A stretch of 64,000 nucleotides of DNA. Source: Pegoplata infirma (taxonomy: Eukaryota > Arthropoda > Insecta > Diptera > Anthomyiidae). A program made the translations under genes and the position numbers. Under the pieces are notes generated by a model. That model made no database searches. It saw only the letters and a program-made list of their open reading frames with translations, and was not told the DNA's origin. The stretch is from contig OY992537.1 of NCBI GenBank assembly GCA_963921195.1, positions 179,444,065 to 179,508,064 on the forward strand. The letters are read 5' to 3'. Positions 11,011-21,981 of the stretch are shown in pieces. Position 1 is the stretch's first letter; every line of letters starts with the position of its first letter.

Positions 11011-11324
11011 TTTTTTCTTCAACTTTTGATTGTTCCAGGTGTCCGGAAACATTTTTATTCTACTTGACCTAAAATTTATGTATTACAAATTTGAGGGCAA
11101 TCGGATTAAATTAACTCGTGTCGCCCGGCGATAAAAGTATTGGATTTTTAAAAAAATTAAAAAAAAATGTTTTGCATATTTGTTATCGAAAAAAAAAAAC
11201 GGTTTCGAGATATCGCTGTTTTAAAATTTACAAAAAATGGCGGTTTTCCCCACGTTTTTTCTTTCCTCTGACCTTTTATTAAAGCTTGCAACAAACTTTC
11301 ATTTTAATCCGTGGCACCCTTCCA

Positions 11325-11689
11325 CACTAAAAATAATACAAGTAGATTTACTATTTTTTTTTTTTGTTAATGCTAGTAAGCTAACCTTTAGCAAATTTTT
11401 ATGCAAGGTAGAGCGAAAAGGACACAAATTTTGGATCAAACACTATGACGATTTTAAAGGAACCCAACTAGGTCTAGGCACATCGGGGTCTGGACCTATC
11501 GGGTCCGAACCCAATGGGGCCCTCAAATGTGTATGAACTAAGTTGAAATAAAAAAAATTCAGTTAACTAATTTTTGGCAAAACATTTTTGCTAACTTTAC
11601 CAAAAAAATTGTGGCTTCAAAATCAGCAAATTTTCTTGTAGGTTTACAAGCTTTTTTTGCTAACATTACAGTTTTTTTTTTTTTGAGTG
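11325..11689 (-). mobile_element. MITE, CACTAAAAATAAT ends
   Basis: A reversed, shorter relative of 29932-30469. Shared blocks include GGGTCCGAACCCAATGGGG, CTAGGTCTAGGC and GCTAACATTACAGTTTTTTT. Ends CACTAAAAATAAT and TTTTTTTGAGTG, flanked here by CA on both sides rather than TA. It lacks about 170 bp present in the other copy. No ORF. Confidence 0.65.
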
Positions 11690-11852
11690 CATAAAAGTTT
11701 TGGTTTTATAGAAAATGTTCACCAAAAACTCTAAAATTAGATCAAAGGGCGCCATGAGTAAATTTTTTTTAATTTGGCGATTATTTTTGTTCAGGTGAAA
11801 GATAGGGTAAATGTCATGAAAGAAAAATTGTAGAGTATTTTTTGGACAACAA

Positions 11853-12583
11853 CCCAGCAAAACTTAGATTACCAAATAAGGTATAAAATATGGTATAGGA
11901 TCTCTTATTTTATACATTGCAGCATTGATGATTTTAACAGGCGATGAGACTCAAAGTAATGCATCCACATTATCACAAAGAATACCAGTAAGGTATAAAA
12001 TAAGTCATAAATTTATAACGAAGAATACGAGTAAGGTGTAAAATATATGATATTTCATAGGTTACGAGAAATGAAACAATATAGCATACCAGAAGATAAT
12101 ATATAAGGTGTTACGAGTAGTGAATTTTTGTATTAAATTTACTCACGTGATTGTAAGTGAGTGTAAGTAGATAAAATATGCTCGTGAGTGAGTGTGTGTC
12201 ATTAGAAATTTCCTGTCGTGAGCCCATCTCTAGTTTAAACTTATGCATTTTTTTATAAAATAATTATTTTTTATGTTATTGTAATGCATTATGCATTCAA
12301 TTATAAATAAAGCATTATTTCAAACTTTCAAATAATACATAATGTAACCAAATATAAGTCATCCATGATTTAATGTTTAGAAATAATAAATATGAAATAC
12401 ATTTTTTCCAATAATCATGCATTACGTAGCAAATTATTAGTAATGCATTATTTTTCACTTGAAAATAATACGTTGTGGAACAAATGTTTGGTAAGACATC
12501 CTAAAATAATGCTACAAATAAGGCATATACATTACCTGGTAATGTGTTATATAATCACTACCCATTACCAAAGTTTTGCTGGG
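11853..12583. mobile_element. CCC-end element, CCCAGCAAAAC family, copy 1
   Basis: TIR CCCAGCAAAACTT at the left and its complement at the right, flanked by AA on both sides (11851-11852, 12584-12585). A second copy of the same 731-bp length, only slightly diverged, is at 62496-63226 with TG duplications. The interior contains ACTCACGTGATTGTAAGTGA and a CCATCTCTAG sequence that looks like an old hAT right end, shared by both copies and therefore ancestral to the family. Transposase absent. The superfamily is inferred in the findings. Confidence 0.85.
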
Positions 12584-12585
12584 AA

Positions 12586-12901
12586 TAGTCTAGCTTACAG
12601 TAAGTCACTAATTTGTTCCACATACTAACTGTAAGCCCTCAAAGTTTGTAAAATAATTTTCTCTATTTTAGTTACAAAAGGATCTTTACTTGTAGAGCAA
12701 AATCGGGGGCAAGAAGGGAGTTTAGAGGTCCAAATTCTTGTATTATTATACAAGAATTTTGATTATTGAGTTGCAGATCTTTAAAAATCACAGCGAGTAG
12801 CAAATGGCTTTGGACAGAACTGCGGAATCGTCAAAGGGCAATTTTTTTCACCAATAAAACAAGGGGGAAGGAGAGGTTTTCAGTTTTCTGTTTCATAACT
12901 A
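12586..12901. other. no gene seen
   Basis: Short stretch between two CCC-end elements. The frame at 12766-13041 runs on into the neighbouring element and has no recognisable domain. Confidence 0.4.
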
Positions 12902-14712
12902 CCCAGTCAGAAAAATACAATCGCAAAAGCGCTGTGAAAGCGCTGTGGACGGTTCTACAAGCGTTCCATATACCATCTTCAAAGCGCTTTCAGATGATCC
13001 GAATGATAACATCGATCTACGCTAGGTTTAAAGCGTTTTAAAAGCGTTTTAAAAAAGTGCTTTCAGAACGTTTTGTTTAAAGTCATGAAAGCGCTTTAAA
13101 AACCAAAAGTAAAGCACTTATAAAGAGCTTAAATACAAAAATTAAAGATATTTTCCAGCGATTGAAATAAGAAAGAACAGTACTTTAAAGGACTTCATAT
13201 AAAGCTGATATTTTTTTTTTATTCGTTAATTGTAGATATTTTTTTTATAAAAGTAGAAAAATAGAAAATAAAAAACAAAAATGTATTGATGAAATACTAA
13301 TAATATTTAGATCTGAAGGCTATACATCACTTCCGACGTGTTGCAAAACCTTACTTGGAACATCAGGCGTTAGAAGTGACAGTAAAATAATGAGGAGTAT
13401 GGATGACACATTAGGAGTTTTTAAATTTTTCGGAATAAAGGAAACTCTAAATAAAATAATTCATCCCAATAATTTCACTGAACCAAAAATCGAAATTATT
13501 ATTCATGTGGATGGCATGGATATATTTAACAAATCAAAAAAAGGTTTTTGGTCAGTAATGGGCAAAGTATTTTTACCATTTTACATGTCGAAACCATTTC
13601 TAATTGCGCTATTTTTTGGAAACTCGAAACCTTTTTCAGCAAATGAGGACATTTTTTTCTAGTAAAAATGATGAAGAAAATAATTATGTTAAATAAAAAA
13701 AATCAAAAGGGATAAAAGTTTCGCAAAATGCACTTCAAAACTGCATTTGCATTTAAAATGCACTTTTAAACCACCAACTTTTTCCATCTTTTTAAATGTA
13801 AAAATAGACAAAAGTACTATCATTTTGCGCTTTATTTCATAAAGATACAATGAGTACTTAAAAATATATAGCTGTTCAAAGTTACACAGATTTTGCATTT
13901 TTTTTTGAAAATCGCGAATAAAATCGCGAAATTTTTAAATTCTTTGGATCTGATAAATGATATCTTTAAATGGTTCCATAGCGCTTGTGTGTGCAAAATA
14001 TTGGAAAACTTCAAAGACCCCTGGTCAGATTTTGTTCGGTCTCTCATGGAATTAATGATATTTAAAAGGCAACATCTTTAATGAAATAAACGATTAGTTT
14101 GTCTATCTAATTCCATCAAAATAAATAGGACTTTATAACGTTAAAAATTTACGTGAAGATGTTATTGAAGTCAGTGTGCATATTGTAGAAGTTAAATGCA
14201 TTATTTGTAAATTTTATAACGAAACAATTGCTATAACTCTTTTGCATAAATGATAATAATAAAACTTAAAATAGATTTACAAATTAAAAAATGTTTTATG
14301 TTTTCAAAATTTTGCGTTTTCAATGTGGTGGTAGGGAAAAATTATTTAATTTGATTTAACAAAATGTTTTTATAACAATTTGTTTAAAATTGAGTATAAT
14401 CTAAAAAATACTATACTTGTATGTACTACGAAAATTTAAAAACGTTTGCAAAAACTGCTTTAAAACCATTTAATTTTGAAACGAACATGTATTTTGTAAA
14501 TAAAGTGCTTTCAAAACGGTTTTCGAAAACGCTCTCAAGGCGTTCGAATAAAGCGTTTTGAGAATGCTTTTTTTTTTGTTACAGTGCTTTCAGAACGCTT
14601 TTCGAAAACGCTCGTAAAGCGTTCGAAAATAACGTTTTGAGAACGTTCTTTTTTTTGTTACAGTGCTTTCAGAACGCTTTTTTTTTATAACCGTCGTCAA
14701 TTTCTGCTTGGG
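12902..14712 (+). mobile_element. CCC-end DNA transposon, 1.8 kb, decayed
   Basis: Left end CCCAGTCAGAAAAATAC, right end complementary to CCCAAGCAGAAATTGACG, flanked by TA on both sides (12900-12901, 14713-14714). Subterminal regions carry dense AGCGCTTTCAGAACGCTTT-like words in both orientations, as expected for transposase-binding repeats (inference). The centre holds a partial transposase-like frame (13285-13662). The neighbour 15016-15678 has the same ends and subterminal words but only 663 bp, so it is an internally deleted partner. Confidence 0.8.
13285..13662 (+). pseudogene. transposase-like ORF remnant
   Basis: An open frame runs upstream of the first Met (13390). Its first half includes SLPTCCKTLLGTSGV, which resembles a conserved L.....LLGTP block, and a VFKFFGIKETL stretch. 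Its second half has IIHVDGMDIFNKS followed by GFWSVMGKVF and NSKPFSANE. The order DG-x-x-x-F...S...FW.V.G.V...GNSKP..(V/A)N matches, from memory, the central region of a transposase family common in arthropod and cnidarian genomes, and it parallels the DG...F....WP pattern of EnSpm/CACTA TNP2. The N-terminus and the whole C-terminal catalytic part are missing or frameshifted. Other possibilities: a captured host exon or a chance resemblance; I consider both less likely because the frame lies centrally between TIRs. Confidence 0.5.
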
Positions 14713-14714
14713 TA

Positions 14715-15013
14715 TTATTAGCTCACAGATCACGACCATGAAATTTAAAATCGCTTCGGCAGTAAATGTATGGTCGTCAAAGGGTTAAAACTTAAATTTC
14801 ATTTAAGTTTGTCTCAAGTTCTATAAAATAGTCAGTGGAAAAAAATTTTAAGATTTTTTTAATAAATTTTTTTAAAGCAAATAATTGCTGGAAAACTTCC
14901 AAAAATCCAAAACATTGATCGAAGGGCCGCCACGGGTCAAAATGATTGGAGTCGGCTCAAATTAGGTTTAAATGAAAAACTGTCTTAAGCTCTGTGAAAG
15001 AATGAAGGAAAAG
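14715..15013. other. no gene seen
   Basis: Spacer of about 300 bp between two CCC-end elements. No ORF and no recognised repeat. Confidence 0.4.
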
Positions 15014-15015
15014 AA

Positions 15016-15678
15016 CCCAGTCAGAAAAATACAATCCCAAAAGCGTTGTGAAAGCGTTGTAGACGGTTTTACGAGCGTTCTGTATACCAACTTCAAAGCG
15101 CTTTCAGATGATCCGAATGATAACATCGATCTACGCTAGGTTTAAAGCGTTTTAAAAGCGATGTAAAAAAGTGCTTTGAGAACGTTTTTTTTTTAAGTCA
15201 TCAAAGCGCTTTAAAAACCCAAAGTGAAGAATTTCTGTTTTAGTTCGGTTATAATAAAGTGAAATCCGAAAAAAAAGTTTTTGTACTCAAAAAAACTTAA
15301 AAAATTTTCAAAAAAATTTTCGAAACTAAGAAAATTTAAAAAAAAAAAATCTAAAAACATTTTTTATGATTTTTTTAACTTAAAAAACAAAAAAAAAATT
15401 GACAAAAAATTGTTATTCAAAAATAGTTTTGGAACTTAGAAATTTTTTTCAAAAAAAAAAAAAAAATATAAAGAACTCTTAAAACGCATTTCGAATACGC
15501 TCGCAAAGCGTTCCAAAAAAACGTTTTGAGATTGCTTTTTTTTTGTTATAGAGCTTTCAGAACACTTTTCAAAAACGCTCGCAAAGCGTTTGAAAATAGC
15601 GTTTTGAGAATGCTTTTTTTTTGTTACAGAGCTTTCAGAACGCTTTTTTTTTAGAACCGTCGTCAATTTCTGCTTGGG
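15016..15678. mobile_element. CCC-end element, 663-bp deletion derivative
   Basis: Left end CCCAGTCAGAAAAATACAAT and right end GTCAATTTCTGCTTGGG as in 12902-14712, with AA on both sides (15014-15015, 15679-15680). The left 170 bp are close to the left end of the larger element (GATGATCCGAATGATAACAT), and the right 200 bp repeat the ACGCTCGCAAAGCGTT words. The middle is poly-A/T filler. No coding; presumably mobilised in trans. Confidence 0.8.
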
Positions 15679-15680
15679 AA

Positions 15681-16396
15681 ATTGTGAGATTTTGTTTAAA
15701 CAATTTCTTGAACTTAGGAAAAACTGCCATTTTTTGCTAATTTCAAAAAGCGTTATCTCGAAAACCTTTTGACCGATTTTAGTTTTTTTTTTACATCAGG
15801 GGATTCCTTATCTTTTCTACTACAGATTTTTTTATTTTCCCAACACCCTAATTTTTCAGTATCGCTTCAATAAGTAAAAATTCAGATGTTGAAATAAATA
15901 CACGATTAAATGACGGACTAACTGAAAATGAGTAAATGAATGAGTTTTGGGACAACGAAAAAAAACTGACACCTGTTGAATGCAATTGTTATTATTATAA
16001 ATCAACATTTTTATTACTTTTATTTTTAAATTCGGTTAATTAAAATACTACATTTTAAATTAAGAAATTCATAAGTTATTTTTGGGGATGCTAATTCGGT
16101 TAATTAAAATACTACATTTTAAAATTAAGAAATTTTAGAGTTATTTTGGGGGATGTTAATTGCTTTTTTTACTTTTACGCGGAATTTTATGACATTTTGT
16201 AATAATGTTGTAAAATTTAACATTTCAAATGCATATGGAAAATTTTTAATTTCATTTAAATAACTTTTTATTTAAAATTAACTTAACATTTAGTATGAAT
16301 TCATATGAATTGTTCAGCTTATCTATTAATCTATTTAGTTTGTTTTCTAATTTTTTTAGCACACATGTTAATGCAAATGACTTCGTGATTATAAAA
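15681..16396. repeat. AT-rich spacer with 64-bp direct repeat
   Basis: ATTCGGTTAATTAAAATACT starts at 16030 and again at 16094, followed in both by ACATTTTAAA.TTAAGAAATT: two tandem units of about 64 bp. The rest holds no recognisable gene. Confidence 0.7.
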
Positions 16397-17405
16397 CAAG
16401 TAGAAAAGTTAAATTCGACTTTGCCGAATCTATAAATACCCTCCACAATGCATTTTTTTAAAGGGTACTACATTTTTTAAAGTGAAATAATTAACAATTG
16501 TGATTAGAAATATTTTATTTTGAGTAAAAAACTCTTTTTTTATAATTAAAAAAAAAAAAAAATATGAAAAAATACTATTTTTTTTTTGAGTGTAAAATTT
16601 TTTTCGAGTGTAATGTTTTTTTACTGTTCAAATATTTCTGAGTGAATGCACGAATGTACACATAATATTGTAATTTTTGTAAAAAAAAACTAAATTTTTT
16701 TTGAGTGTAAATTTTTTTTGAGTGTAAAATTTTTTTTGAGTGTAAAATTTTTTTCGAGTGTAATTTTTAAGATACCAATGCTTTTAAAACTAAACAAGTT
16801 TAAAAAGCATTGCTTTAAAATTAAACAAGTTTGAAAAGCATTGTTTGGTTACCACCAATGCTTTTAAAACTTGTTAAAACACGTGGCATTTTAGATGAAA
16901 CTAATCTGAAATTCAGGGTTTTGCTTATAACTTTTGAACCACTGGACCGATTGAGCTGAAATTTAATACCAGATAGACCCCGGGAACGGCAAAGATACAT
17001 GCCAAGCTTCAGTAGTCTCATTATTGTTTTTCGAAAGTTATCGTGTTTTTTATCTTGGAAATTCGGGAAACACCCTTGCCGAAATTTACTCTTTTGCTCA
17101 TAACTTTTGAACCACTGGACCGATTTGGCTGGATTGCAATACCAACCTGACCAGATAAATGACAAACATATATGCCAAACTTCAGTAGCCTCTGTAAAGT
17201 CTTTCAAAAGTTAGCGTGTTTTCTACGGACAGACAGACAGACGGACGGACGGACGGACGGACGGACGGACATCACTAGATCGTCTTAAAATCGATCGAGG
17301 ATCATGAATATATATACTTTATGGGGTCCTAGACCAATATTTCGAGGTGTTACAAACGGAATGACAAACTTATATATACCCTCTATCACTAGAGTGGAGG
17401 GTATA
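16397..17405 (-). mobile_element. DINE-1-like element, family B, full length
   Basis: The most complete family B copy. On the minus strand: TATACCCTCCACTCTAGTGA palindrome, TTTGTCATTCCGTTTGTAAC, GACCCCATAAAGTATATATAT, a CCGTCCGTCCGTCCGTC run, repeated GTGGTTCAAAAGTTATGAGC blocks, then GGAGGGTATTTATAGATTC, the stem-loop TTCGGCAAAGTCGAA and the end ACTTTTCTACTTGT. Several TTTTTTTTGAGTGTAAA repeats near its 3' side are the shared CACTCAAAA-type motif. Non-coding; the 128-codon minus frame at 16821-17207 is an artefact. Confidence 0.85.
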
Positions 17406-17639
17406 AAAAAAAGTTGTATAATTTTAAATATTATTAATAATTTAATAGATAATAGAATATAAACACACCTGTTTATTTAAATTTGAAGAAATTATTCGTA
17501 ATAAAATGTCGGTTGTACTTTAAGTGCTATTATAAAATAAGATTTTTAAAGAGTTTTAGCAGAATTTAGAATACTAGTGAAAAGCAGGGTTTTCAAAGAA
17601 ATAAAATATTTAATTATAAGCGTTCAAGTTGAAAATATG
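17406..17639. other. no gene seen
   Basis: AT-rich; nothing recognised. Confidence 0.35.
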
Positions 17640-18190
17640 CAGAAGATATTTTGAATTTCTAAAAATTATAGACATTTCTAGTATTTCCCATACCGGTTTC
17701 CAACACTCCAGTTAGTGTTATCATCAGTAGGATTTTAAATGACGGTTTGTCTTGTTAATAGAAATTGTTTTTTATTGTATGTGAATATTTATTGTTTCTA
17801 CAGAATAAATTTTTGACAGTTTCCAACACTACAATTCTATTTCTAGCAATCTTAACCTCACCTCATACTTTCTTTCAACTTTGTTTGTCTTTTACATTAT
17901 TTCGCAAGGGTTACCAACATGATCTGGAATTACAGACACAAATGAAGGAATTTGCATTTTCTGTTTCGGAATCGTGCCTAATGGCGACATATTTTGTCAG
18001 TAATTTTTTTAGTGTTTTTTTCTGTAAGTACAGATCGAGCTCGGTCTCTAATTATATTTTTTATAAGGGTTAAAGTTGACAAAATGTAGAAAAAAATTGA
18101 AGTTCCAAAAATTATAGACATTTCTGGTATTCCCATACCAGTTTAAAACACTCCAGTTAGTGTTATCATCAGTAGGATTTTAAATTATTT
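17640..18190 (-). repeat. dispersed repeat with DINE empty site
   Basis: Contains, inverted, the flank repeat of 6911-7110 (17640-17770), then directly the flank of 5882-6080 (17775-17965), then a second copy of the first flank (18085-18190). The 102-codon frame at 17765-18073 lies over this repeat and is not a gene. At 17768-17774 the flanks meet in a run of six T, the point occupied by a DINE-1-like element at 6.1 kb. Confidence 0.75.
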
Positions 18191-18815
18191 TTAATAAAAA
18201 AAATTTGGAAAAATTTAATTCAAATTTAGTTTATATACATTTTAGGACCCTAACTTATTAACAGTTTTTGCCGTCGCCATTTATCGTCATTGTTTCGGCC
18301 ATATTTTCTGTAACAACGGCAATCGTGCCCTGCATGTTCTCTCTAGGTTTTCAGACTCTGATTCTCATTTACTGAAATGATTTTATAATTATAATTTTTG
18401 TTTCAATTTATTTTGTATTCAGTTATCTTACAAAACCTTATCAGTGTCACTGTTTATTTATATGTTTCAGCAAATGCAATTGGATTTGCGTTTTTGTCCA
18501 GATGTGAAATATTTTTATCGCACAAATGTATTTTACTTAAAAAGACGGTATCCCAAATAATAATTATTGTGAAAAATAAAATTTGTTAAGGTTTTTCAAC
18601 TTTGCAGCTACAATGGACACTCATCGATTTTAGTTCAATTTAAAAATATCACGTCTTTAAAAATTTAATTTAAAATTTAAATTTAATTTCGTTTCCTGTT
18701 CTATTCTATTTCGTTTCTGGTTCAATTCCATTTTGTTCCCCGTTCAATTCCATTTCGTTGCCAGTATAACATGCTTCAAAGAAATAACTAATAAATTAAA
18801 TAAACCCCAATAGTA
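18191..18815. other. no gene seen
   Basis: Somewhat less AT-rich than its surroundings near 18250-18370 and free of the repeats listed here, but with no supported reading frame. GTTCAATTCCATTT occurs twice near 18720-18755. Confidence 0.4.
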
Positions 18816-19795
18816 ACAAGTAACAGTGTCAAATTCGGCTGTGCCGAATCTTTTGTACCCTCTAGCATGCTAAAAAAAATTGCAGGAGCGTTTTTTTGTT
18901 GGAGGAAGTGCGGTTTGCGAGGGTGGTGGGGATATATTCCCCTCACGAAAGGGCGCTGGCCAGAAAAAGGTATAGTCTAATTCCCTGGATCCAAGCGCAG
19001 TACTTTGAACTTCTTCTAATATAAAAATGTTTCATTTGTTCAACAAAAATGCGAAAAAACATGTGTAAACTAGAGATGGGCACATGAGCAGATTAGAGCG
19101 TGATTCACGTGATTCACGCGTGATCACGCGTGAATGTGACTGATTTCAATTTTACTCACATGATTGTGAGTGAGTGTGAGTGGAGAAAAAAATTGCGTGA
19201 GTGAGTGTGCGTGAGTAAGATTTTTGCGTGAGTGAGTGTGCGTAAGTCGATTTTTTTGCGTGAGTTTGCGTGATCTATTTTCTTTTCTTATTTCTTTTGA
19301 ACCAAAAAAAAAACAACAAAAAATTGTTAAATATGGCTCAATTTAATATATCGTCCCGAAAAAAGCTAAATTTCGCTAAACTTTAAATTTTGCTGAAAAT
19401 TTTGAAAAAATTTTGAAATTTTTGTATAAATAAGTGTTTTGTGAGTGTGAGACAACGTAAGTGTGAGTGAAGCTTGCGTGAGTGCACGTGAGTGTGAGTT
19501 GTATTAAATTAACTCACGTGATTGTGAGTGAGTGTGAGTAGAAAAAATATGCTCGTGAGTGAGTGTGCGTGACTCAAAAATTTTTGTCGTGAGCGTGAGT
19601 GAGTGTGAGTCAAAAGTCACTCACGCGCCCATCTCTAGTGTAAACAATGGCGTTTTTAGAAGTTGGTTTAATTTTTTAATTGGAAACTTTATTCCTGGGC
19701 CGATTTTGTTCATTTACGAACTTAACATGCTGACGATCATAAGACATATTCGTGCCAAATTTTAGTAGCCTAGCTTTTTTTTATATTTTACTACC
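18816..19795 (-). mobile_element. DINE-1-like element, family C, split by hAT
   Basis: Starts CAAGTAACAGTGTCAAATTC with the stem-loop ATTCGGCTGTGCCGAAT and TTTTGTACCCTCTAGCATGC. After a 567-bp hAT insertion it resumes with ATTCCTGGGCCGATTTTGTTC and CATATTCGTGCCAAATTTTA, matching 39465-39895. The 5' microsatellite end is lost. Confidence 0.75.
19071..19637. mobile_element. hAT-type MITE with perfect 8-bp TSD
   Basis: TIR TAGAGATGGGC at the left and its complement at the right, flanked by GTGTAAAC on both sides (19063-19070, 19638-19645). The interior is built of GTGAGTGAGTGTGCGTGA words. TIR form and 8-bp duplication fit the hAT superfamily. Partial relatives occur inside the CCCAGCAAAAC elements and at 23725-24070. 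No transposase. Confidence 0.9.
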
Positions 19796-19968
19796 GTTTG
19801 CATTTTCTTAATACCAAAAAAGTTTTCAATTTCGATTTGTAACTTGGATAATAACTCACCAGATGATGAATAAAACGTAACATAATTATTTTTTAACAAA
19901 ATTTTTTTTTTTGATAAAATTTTTTTCATCAATTTTTTTTATACCCTCCACTCTTGTGATAGAGGGTA

Positions 19969-20695
19969 CACAGAAAAAAATAAAAAAAATATTTGAGTAA
20001 ATTTTTAATACTATTGAGTAAAAAATTACTCAATTTTGCACCAGTAAACGATTTAATAGTATTGAGTAAATTTTTAATAAAATTTTCTTAAATATTTAAA
20101 AAAAAAATTGAGTAAATTTTTAATTGACACAATTAAAAATTTACTCAAAATTTATCTTTTTATTTTTTTTTTAAAGTTTAAAAAATTTTAATTTTTTTTA
20201 CAAAAAAAAACAAAAAACTTGTTTTTTCAAACTTTACCAAACATATTTATGTCTCAAAAACATAGGCCCTTACCACAAGAAAACAAAAAGTCTATTTTAA
20301 CAAAAGTTTTATTTTAAATTTCAAATTTTCAATACATTTTTTGAAAGTCGATTTAAAAAACAAAAACAATTTGTATGGAAATAAAATTAAAAGCTGATTT
20401 TAAATATATTTTATTTTTCTATGGTAAGGCTGATAGAAAAATTTTATAAAGACGATTACAAACTTTCATATACATACACAAAAAACTATAAACTAAACGA
20501 GAATTCAAAAAACTATGAGAGTTTAAAAAAAAATTAAAAAAAACTATTAAATTTTTATTAAATTATTTACTTAAATTGTTTTTAAAACTTTTAAGTAAAT
20601 TTTTAATTCAGTGAATTAAAAAATTACTAAATTTTTTGTTTTTAAATTTAAACAAGTGATTACTCAAATTTGTTTCCTCCATATTTTTTTCTGTG
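19969..20695. mobile_element. TA-flanked MITE, CACAGAAAAA ends
   Basis: CACAGAAAAAAATAAAAAAA on the left and TTTTTTTCTGTG on the right, TA on both sides, same end type as 2542-3256. Interior rich in GAGTAAATTTTTAAT in both orientations, giving a partly self-complementary structure. Tc1/mariner-type by TA duplication; no ORF. Confidence 0.8.
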
Positions 20696-20706
20696 TATAT
20701 ACAATA

Positions 20707-21481
20707 GACTGCCCAGAAAAAAAGCGAAGTTTTTATTTTCTTGAGGGATACCTGCAAATTTTGTTCCTTTTTGTGCAAAAAAATTTCGGTTTTTTTTTGG
20801 GATTTTTAAAATAATATCTAGAGGTCGCGATCTCGCGTTTTATAACGATTTATTTTTTTTGAGTTTTTTATTATTTTAAATTGTTAAATATGATTAATAT
20901 GATAAAATATTAATAATTTCAGACAAAAAAAAAATTAAATTAAAAATTAAATATCGCTCATTCCATGAGATGTCTCCCAGCATCTAATCAAATGTTCCTT
21001 AATTTATTTGAAATTTTGCACACATGAACACTATGATGCTATTAAAATAAATCAGTTGTTAGTTCCGAGAAAATCCGTGAATTCGCGAATATATTCGCGT
21101 TCGCGAATTCGTGGATTTTCGCGAAACTAAAAACGAATTTATTTTAATTGCTCCATAGTGTACCTGTGTGCGAAATTTCAAATAAATTAAAGAACATTTA
21201 ATTAGATGCTGGGAGACATCTCATGGAATGAGCGATATTTAATTTTTAATTTAATTTTTTTTTTGTCTGAAATTATTAATATTTTATCATATTAATCATA
21301 TTTAACAATTTAAAATAATAAAAAACTCAAAAAAAATAAATCGTTATAAAACGCGAGATCGCGACCTCTAGATATTATTTTAAAAATCCCAAAAAAAAAC
21401 CGAAATTTTTTTGCACAAAAAGGAACAAAATTCGCATGTATCCCCCAAGAAAATAACAACTTTGTTTTTTTCTGGGCAGTC
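20707..21481. mobile_element. giant palindromic (foldback) element, 775 bp
   Basis: Nearly perfect inverted repeat: the left arm GACTGCCCAGAAAAAAAGCG...TAATTTCAGACAAAAAAAAA... is mirrored by ...CTGGGCAGTC at the right, each arm about 370 bp, meeting near 21090 in CGCGAATATATTCGCG. TA flanks both ends (20705-20706, 21482-21483). A transcript would fold into one long hairpin. Arms differ at only a few positions by eye. No ORF. Confidence 0.9.
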
Positions 21482-21981
21482 TAATATACAAGTTTGTCAT
21501 TCCGTTTGTAACTCATCGAAATATCGGTCTGGGACCTCATAAAGCATATATATAATTGATCAGTGATCGATTTTAAGACATTCTACCGATGTCCGTCTGT
21601 GGAAATGGTGATCACGACTAAAATACTACACGGATATGACTGAAACTTAACATATTTATTGGAAGCTCTTCCGAGAAGTTTGGTATTGCATTTGAGCGAT
21701 ATCGGTTCAGTGGGTCAAAAATTATGAACGAAAATGTAAGGACACCCCAAACATTTTAGTACATTCAACATAACCTAAAAATTCAAAATGCTTTAATTCG
21801 GCTGCTGGTTGACATAAAAAAGAAAAATCGCGTATTTTTTTTTACCATTTTTTTTTTCGCGGAAATTCCTTTTCAAAATTTTTTTTTTTTTTTTCAAAAG
21901 TTGTTTTTTGCAATAATCTTTTTGAAATTGTGGAGGGTATCACTACACTTGGCAAGGCCGAATTTAACTTTTTTACTTGTT

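Larger units (their letters stand above)
19940..21981 (+). mobile_element. DINE-1-like element, family B, with two nested inserts
   Basis: 5' palindrome TATACCCTCCACTCTTGTGATAGAGGGTA, then a TA MITE (19969-20695), TATACAA, a giant palindrome (20707-21481), then TTTGTCATTCCGTTTGTAAC, ATATCGGTCTGGGACCTCAT, GATGTCCGTCTG, and at the 3' end TTGGCAAGGCCGAATTTAAC with ACTTGTT. Remove the inserts and a normal element of about 540 bp remains. Non-coding. Confidence 0.85.

Noticed and set aside
16821..17207. 128-codon minus-strand ORF
   Set aside because: Falls wholly in the middle of a DINE-1-like copy; related copies are interrupted.
17765..18073. 102-codon plus ORF with Phe/Leu-rich start, possible membrane protein
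   Set aside because: Overlaps the dispersed repeat that flanks the DINE copy at 6 kb; the homologous segment there is not open.
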